DNA of 8,463 nucleotides from M3007 sp964392655 (lineage in GTDB: Bacteria; Bacteroidota; Bacteroidia; Chitinophagales; Saprospiraceae), in contig CAYMQY010000196.1 of assembly GCA_964392655.1 (NCBI GenBank), positions 1-8,463 of the forward strand, read 5' to 3'. The translations under genes were made by a program, and so were the position numbers. Each line of letters starts with the position of its first letter. Position 1 is the stretch's first letter. The notes beneath the pieces were generated by a model. It saw only the letters and a program-made list of their open reading frames with translations, did not search any database and was not told where the DNA came from. Below, in pieces: positions 5,832 through 8,463 of the stretch.

Positions 5832-7097
5832 TCACTTTTTCCCGGATTTTTCTGCCTTCGCTTTGGCCGGCAAATACACCAGCACACCCGCATTTCCCTC
5901 CCGAAACATCTCCTGCGCCACACGTTGCAAATCCGCCGGCGTCACGGCTTGGTACGTCGCCACCTCCTCGTTCATCAGTTCGGCGCGGTCGAGGATTTCG
6001 TAGAAACCCAGGTTTTGGGCCTTGTTCAGCACGCTGGTTTCTGAAAACACGATGGTGCTTTCAAACTTGTGCTGGATTTTTTTCAGTTCGCGTGCTTCGA
6101 TGGGCGTGGTTTTCAGCGCGTTCAGTTCGGTCCAAATGGCTGCCAGCGCTGTTTCGGGCGACACCCCTTCGGCGGGTTTGCCCTCCACGATCAGCAGCCC
6201 CGGGTCGAGGTTGGCCGTCACGTAGGCGTCAATAGCGGAAAAAAGGGTTTGTTCTTTTACCAGGCGGCGGTACAGGCGCGACGATTGTCCCTGCGCCAGC
6301 ACGTCGGTGAGCAGGTCCATGGGGTAGAAATCCGGGTGCAGCCGGGGCGGCGTGCGGAAGGCCAGATACACGGCCGGCACGGGCACGTCGGCGTGTACGG
6401 TGCGCTGCTGCATGCCTTGCTGCGGCGGTTCTGCGGGCAGGTTGCGTTGTGGCGCCGGCCCTGCCGGTATGCCGGCAAACCATTTTTCCGCCACCGAAAA
6501 CACCTCCTCGGCGCGCACGTTTCCGGCAATGGTCAGCACGGCGTTGTTCGGGGTGTACCAGCGGTGGAAAAAGTCGCGCACATCGTCAAGCGTGGCGTTT
6601 TCCACGTGTTCCGGTACAAGTCCGATCACCGGCCAGCGGTACGGATGCACTTTGAACATGAGTTCGGAGAGGTGGTGCCAGGCGTCGCCGTAGGGTTCGT
6701 TCAGGCAGGTTTCCTTGAACTCTTCCACTACCACCCGGCGCTGCACGTTCAGCGGGCGCTGCCCGATGTTGAGCGCCAGCATACGGTCGCTTTCCAGAAA
6801 CAGCGCGGTTTCGAGGTTTTCGGCGGGCAGGATTTCGTAAAAAGTCGTGTAGTCGTTGGTGGTGTAGGCGTTGTTTTCGCCGCCGGCACGTTGCATCGGG
6901 TCGTCGAAATCGGGCACGTTGCGGCTGCCTGCGAACATGAGGTGCTCGAACAGGTGCGCGAAGCCGGTTTTGTCGGGGTTTTCGTCGCGGGAGCCGACGT
7001 GGTAGGTTACATTCACGGCGACGAGGGGCGTATTCGGGTCTTCGTGCACGAGCACGCGCAGGCCGTTGGGCAGTATTTTTCTCGAAAATTCAACCAT
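5832..7097 (-). CDS. M16 family zinc metallopeptidase
   Basis: A 421-residue M16 (pitrilysin and processing-peptidase type) protein. The inverted zinc motif HLFEH is at 48-52, with the third ligand Glu126 in RRVVVEEFKET, 74 residues after His52, so the active-site half is complete. The N-terminal domain spans about 1-215 and the second M16 domain about 220-410, with the usual SSRLYRRLVKEQ segment. The length suits the two-domain M16B or M16C-like bacterial form that works as a dimer. Many Bacteroidota have a second, zinc-less M16 subunit; none is visible here. The protein starts MVEFSRKILPNGLRVLVHED with no signal peptide, so it is probably cytosolic. The ATG at 7097 lies 11 bases after the stop of the coiled-coil gene, which indicates an operon. 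The Lys-rich tail is ordinary for the group. Confidence 0.93.
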   Translation of the reverse strand: MVEFSRKILPNGLRVLVHEDPNTPLVAVNVTYHVGSRDENPDKTGFAHLFEHLMFAGSRNVPDFDDPMQRAGGENNAYTTNDYTTFYEILPAENLETALFLESDRMLALNIGQRPLNVQRRVVVEEFKETCLNEPYGDAWHHLSELMFKVHPYRWPVIGLVPEHVENATLDDVRDFFHRWYTPNNAVLTIAGNVRAEEVFSVAEKWFAGIPAGPAPQRNLPAEPPQQGMQQRTVHADVPVPAVYLAFRTPPRLHPDFYPMDLLTDVLAQGQSSRLYRRLVKEQTLFSAIDAYVTANLDPGLLIVEGKPAEGVSPETALAAIWTELNALKTTPIEARELKKIQHKFESTIVFSETSVLNKAQNLGFYEILDRAELMNEEVATYQAVTPADLQRVAQEMFREGNAGVLVYLPAKAKAEKSGKK

Positions 7098-7108
7098 TCA
7101 GGTAGGGA

Positions 7109-7624
7109 TTATTGGTCTTGTGCTTGCTTCAGCAGGGCGTCGGAATCGCGGATGAGTTTTTCCAGTTCGCGTTGCAGGGTTTCCTTGCGGCGTTGCTGTT
7201 CGGCTTCTTTGGCGGCGGTATCGTCGGCGGCTGACGTGCGCAGGCCCTTCTTTTTGGGCGGCGGCGGCGGGGCGTTTTGCAGGGCCTCGTCGCCGGCTTC
7301 GATGCTGTCCAACTGTTGTTGCAGGCCGGCTTTGCGGCGCTCCAGGTCATCGAGGCGGCGCAGCACGGTCTGGTCGAGGTATTGCGCGCCGTTTCGGACG
7401 GCCTGATAGGCGCCGCTGAGTTTGTCGAGGGCCTGGTCGTACTTGCCGGCGTCGAATTTTTGCTTTTCCGATTTCAGCAGGTTCCAGGTGGCGCCGAGGG
7501 CGTCGCCGGCTTTGCCGATGACTTCTTTGGCCTGTTTTTTCTCGGCGGCATCGCCGAAGAAGAAGTTGTAGATCAGTATGCCCGCTACGAGTATCAGGCC
7601 GTATTTGATGATTTTACCGAGCAT
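7109..7624 (-). CDS. Small membrane-anchored coiled-coil protein, function unknown
   Basis: A 171-residue protein I do not recognise. The start MLGKIIKYG is followed by a single hydrophobic helix (about 8-23), then a charged helical region. Residues 45-85 (FDAGKYDQALDKLSGAYQAV) look like one TPR-like helix pair, and 83-112 and 135-170 are likely coiled coils rich in Gln, Glu, Arg and Leu. Between them is a Pro/Lys hinge, APPPPPKKKG (118-127). The positive N-terminus favours an anchor with the body in the periplasm, but a cytoplasmic body is not excluded. The ATG at 7624 is preferred: the open frame continues upstream to 8041 but would overlap the divergent channel gene and lacks coding character there. 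It is the first gene of a likely operon with the M16 peptidase, so it may be a scaffold or substrate partner; that is conjecture. Confidence 0.8.
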   Translation of the reverse strand: MLGKIIKYGLILVAGILIYNFFFGDAAEKKQAKEVIGKAGDALGATWNLLKSEKQKFDAGKYDQALDKLSGAYQAVRNGAQYLDQTVLRRLDDLERRKAGLQQQLDSIEAGDEALQNAPPPPPKKKGLRTSAADDTAAKEAEQQRRKETLQRELEKLIRDSDALLKQAQDQ

Positions 7625-7651
7625 GATGGTGTGGTGTGGTGAATTTTGGGT

Positions 7652-7659
7652 GCAAGTTA
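7652..7659 (-). promoter_or_regulatory. Weak candidate -7 box of the coiled-coil/M16 operon
   Basis: TAACTTGC on the minus strand, 27 bases before the ATG, resembles TAnnTTTG with one mismatch. No -33 box is seen at normal spacing. CACATTTG at 7679-7672 is an equally imperfect alternative. Confidence 0.25.
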
Positions 7660-7701
7660 GGAATGTGGCTCCAAATGTGCGCTTTTTGGCGCAGCGTTGA
7701 T

Positions 7702-7709
7702 TAGGTTTG
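7702..7709 (+). promoter_or_regulatory. Bacteroidota -7 promoter box (TAGGTTTG) of the channel gene
   Basis: An exact TAnnTTTG match 23 bases before the channel ATG. A TTTG lies upstream at 7685-7688, but the 13-base spacing is too short for a standard -33 box. A small GC hairpin (TGCGC at 7678-7682 with GCGCA at 7689-7693) lies just before it. Confidence 0.5.
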
Positions 7710-7732
7710 CCTGTCAAACACCACACCCGCCC

Positions 7733-8463
7733 ATGCGCCTCCTTGCTACCCTGCTCCTTTGCTTTGCGCTCCAGCCCCTCTCCGCCCAATCGCCCCAACA
7801 GGCCCGCGTCGGTATGCACCTGATGAACCTGTACGACCTGAACATGGACGAGCACTCGTTCTACGCCGACTTTTACCTCTGGTTCAAGTGGACGGGCGAC
7901 ATTGACCCCACAGAGATCGAGTTCGTGAACGCCATCGAAAAATGGAGCATTACCTCGGAGGTGTCGGGCGACGGTAGCGACAGCCTCATGCGCGACGGAA
8001 CCAACTACCGTGTGTTCCGGGTGGAAGGCCGCTTTTTTCACTCGTTTTCACTCGGCGATTTCCCACTCGACCGCCACGCGCTCGACATCCAGATCGAAAA
8101 CCCGGAACACGACTCCCAGACGCTGGTGTATGTGCCCGACACCACAGGCCCGTCCATCCGAAAAACGCTGCAATTGGTGGGCTGGAACATCGAGGGTAGC
8201 GCTTTTGAATCCACGCACCACGACTACGGCACCAACTTCGGCAATCCCGACGAAAACGCCCGTACATACAGCAACCTCAGCAGCCGGGTGTACCTTTCCC
8301 GCCCGATCAACTATTTCCTGCTGAAAATGCTGTTGCCGCTTTTCATCGTCATGCTGGTCAGCATCGGCTCCATGCTGCTGCATCCTTCGCACATTGACAC
8401 CCGTTCGTCGTTGCCCATCGGCGGACTGCTCACGGCAGTGTTTCTCCAGCAATCGTACAGCAA
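7733..8463 (+). CDS. Pentameric ligand-gated ion channel homologue, 3' end beyond the window
   Basis: From the ATG at 7733 the frame stays open for 243 codons to the right edge. It starts MRLLATLLLCFALQPLSAQS, a Sec signal peptide probably cut after Ala18. Residues 25-190 fit the beta-sandwich ligand-binding domain: the segment FRVEGRFFHSFSLGDFPLD (95-113) then HALDIQIE matches the family's Pro-loop pattern, with Phe110-Pro111 and Asp113. M1 follows, with Arg190-Pro191, Tyr194, Pro202 and Ser210. M2 begins near Arg224 (TRSSLPIGGLLTAVFLQQ) and is cut off, so M3 and M4 are not seen. The visible mature part has no Cys, as in known bacterial members, so there is no Cys-loop bridge. Subunits should form an inner-membrane pentamer gated by an unknown ligand. 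The gene is divergent from the coiled-coil/M16 operon. Confidence 0.88.
   Translation, partial: MRLLATLLLCFALQPLSAQSPQQARVGMHLMNLYDLNMDEHSFYADFYLWFKWTGDIDPTEIEFVNAIEKWSITSEVSGDGSDSLMRDGTNYRVFRVEGRFFHSFSLGDFPLDRHALDIQIENPEHDSQTLVYVPDTTGPSIRKTLQLVGWNIEGSAFESTHHDYGTNFGNPDENARTYSNLSSRVYLSRPINYFLLKMLLPLFIVMLVSIGSMLLHPSHIDTRSSLPIGGLLTAVFLQQSYS

Noticed and set aside
6069..7406. A 445-codon open frame on the plus strand
   Set aside because: It is antisense to the M16 peptidase and the coiled-coil gene, shows the same reverse-codon composition, and has no domain signal.
7625..8041. N-terminal extension of the coiled-coil gene to 8041
   Set aside because: The extension is antisense to the channel gene and passes through the intergenic promoter region. 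The protein has a natural start with a membrane anchor at 7624.
1..8463. CRISPR array, tRNA or rRNA genes
   Set aside because: I saw no regularly spaced direct repeats and no tRNA or rRNA signature while reading both strands. A covariance-model scan would be needed to exclude small RNAs.

Overview
The window looks like a chromosomal piece of a fairly GC-rich Bacteroidota bacterium, perhaps of the Saprospiria or Chitinophagia type; the lineage is an inference. The reasons are the gene content (a tetratricopeptide histidine kinase of the LytS type, a lipoprotein-type S9 peptidase, a Uma2 protein, a pentameric channel homologue), starts preceded by A-rich leaders without a Shine-Dalgarno sequence, and several exact copies of the Bacteroidota -7 promoter box TAnnTTTG just before genes.

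Left part (1-1021). A lipoprotein gene on the minus strand runs off the left edge. It has a strong AGGAG ribosome binding site, unlike every other gene here. It is followed by about 240 bases without a gene that hold two long inverted repeats (308-340 and 353-412). Next comes a minus-strand toxin-antitoxin pair in AT-richer DNA (35-50% GC in sampled 60-base lines, against 55-70% in nearby core DNA). The small VapB-like antitoxin is intact. The PIN-domain VapC-like toxin has lost a normal start and carries an in-frame TAG, so it is called a pseudogene.

Middle (1022-5186). An oligopeptidase B-like S9 peptidase with a lipoprotein signal (minus) is divergent from a soluble TPR-LytS histidine kinase (plus). 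The short space between them holds a perfect 12-bp inverted repeat and a TACCTTTG promoter box, so the two genes may share control. No response regulator gene lies beside the kinase.

Right part (5193-8463). A Uma2-family protein (minus, with its own promoter box) converges on the kinase. Upstream of it on the same strand is a likely two-gene operon: a small membrane-anchored coiled-coil protein of unknown function, then an M16 zinc peptidase. Divergent from that operon, a pentameric ligand-gated ion channel homologue runs off the right edge, cut within the second membrane helix.

The window does not show one clear new multi-gene system. The most interesting points are the broken toxin beside an intact antitoxin, the foreign-looking left edge, the dyad between the peptidase and kinase genes, the exported oligopeptidase B with an altered specificity residue, and the cysteine-free channel gene.
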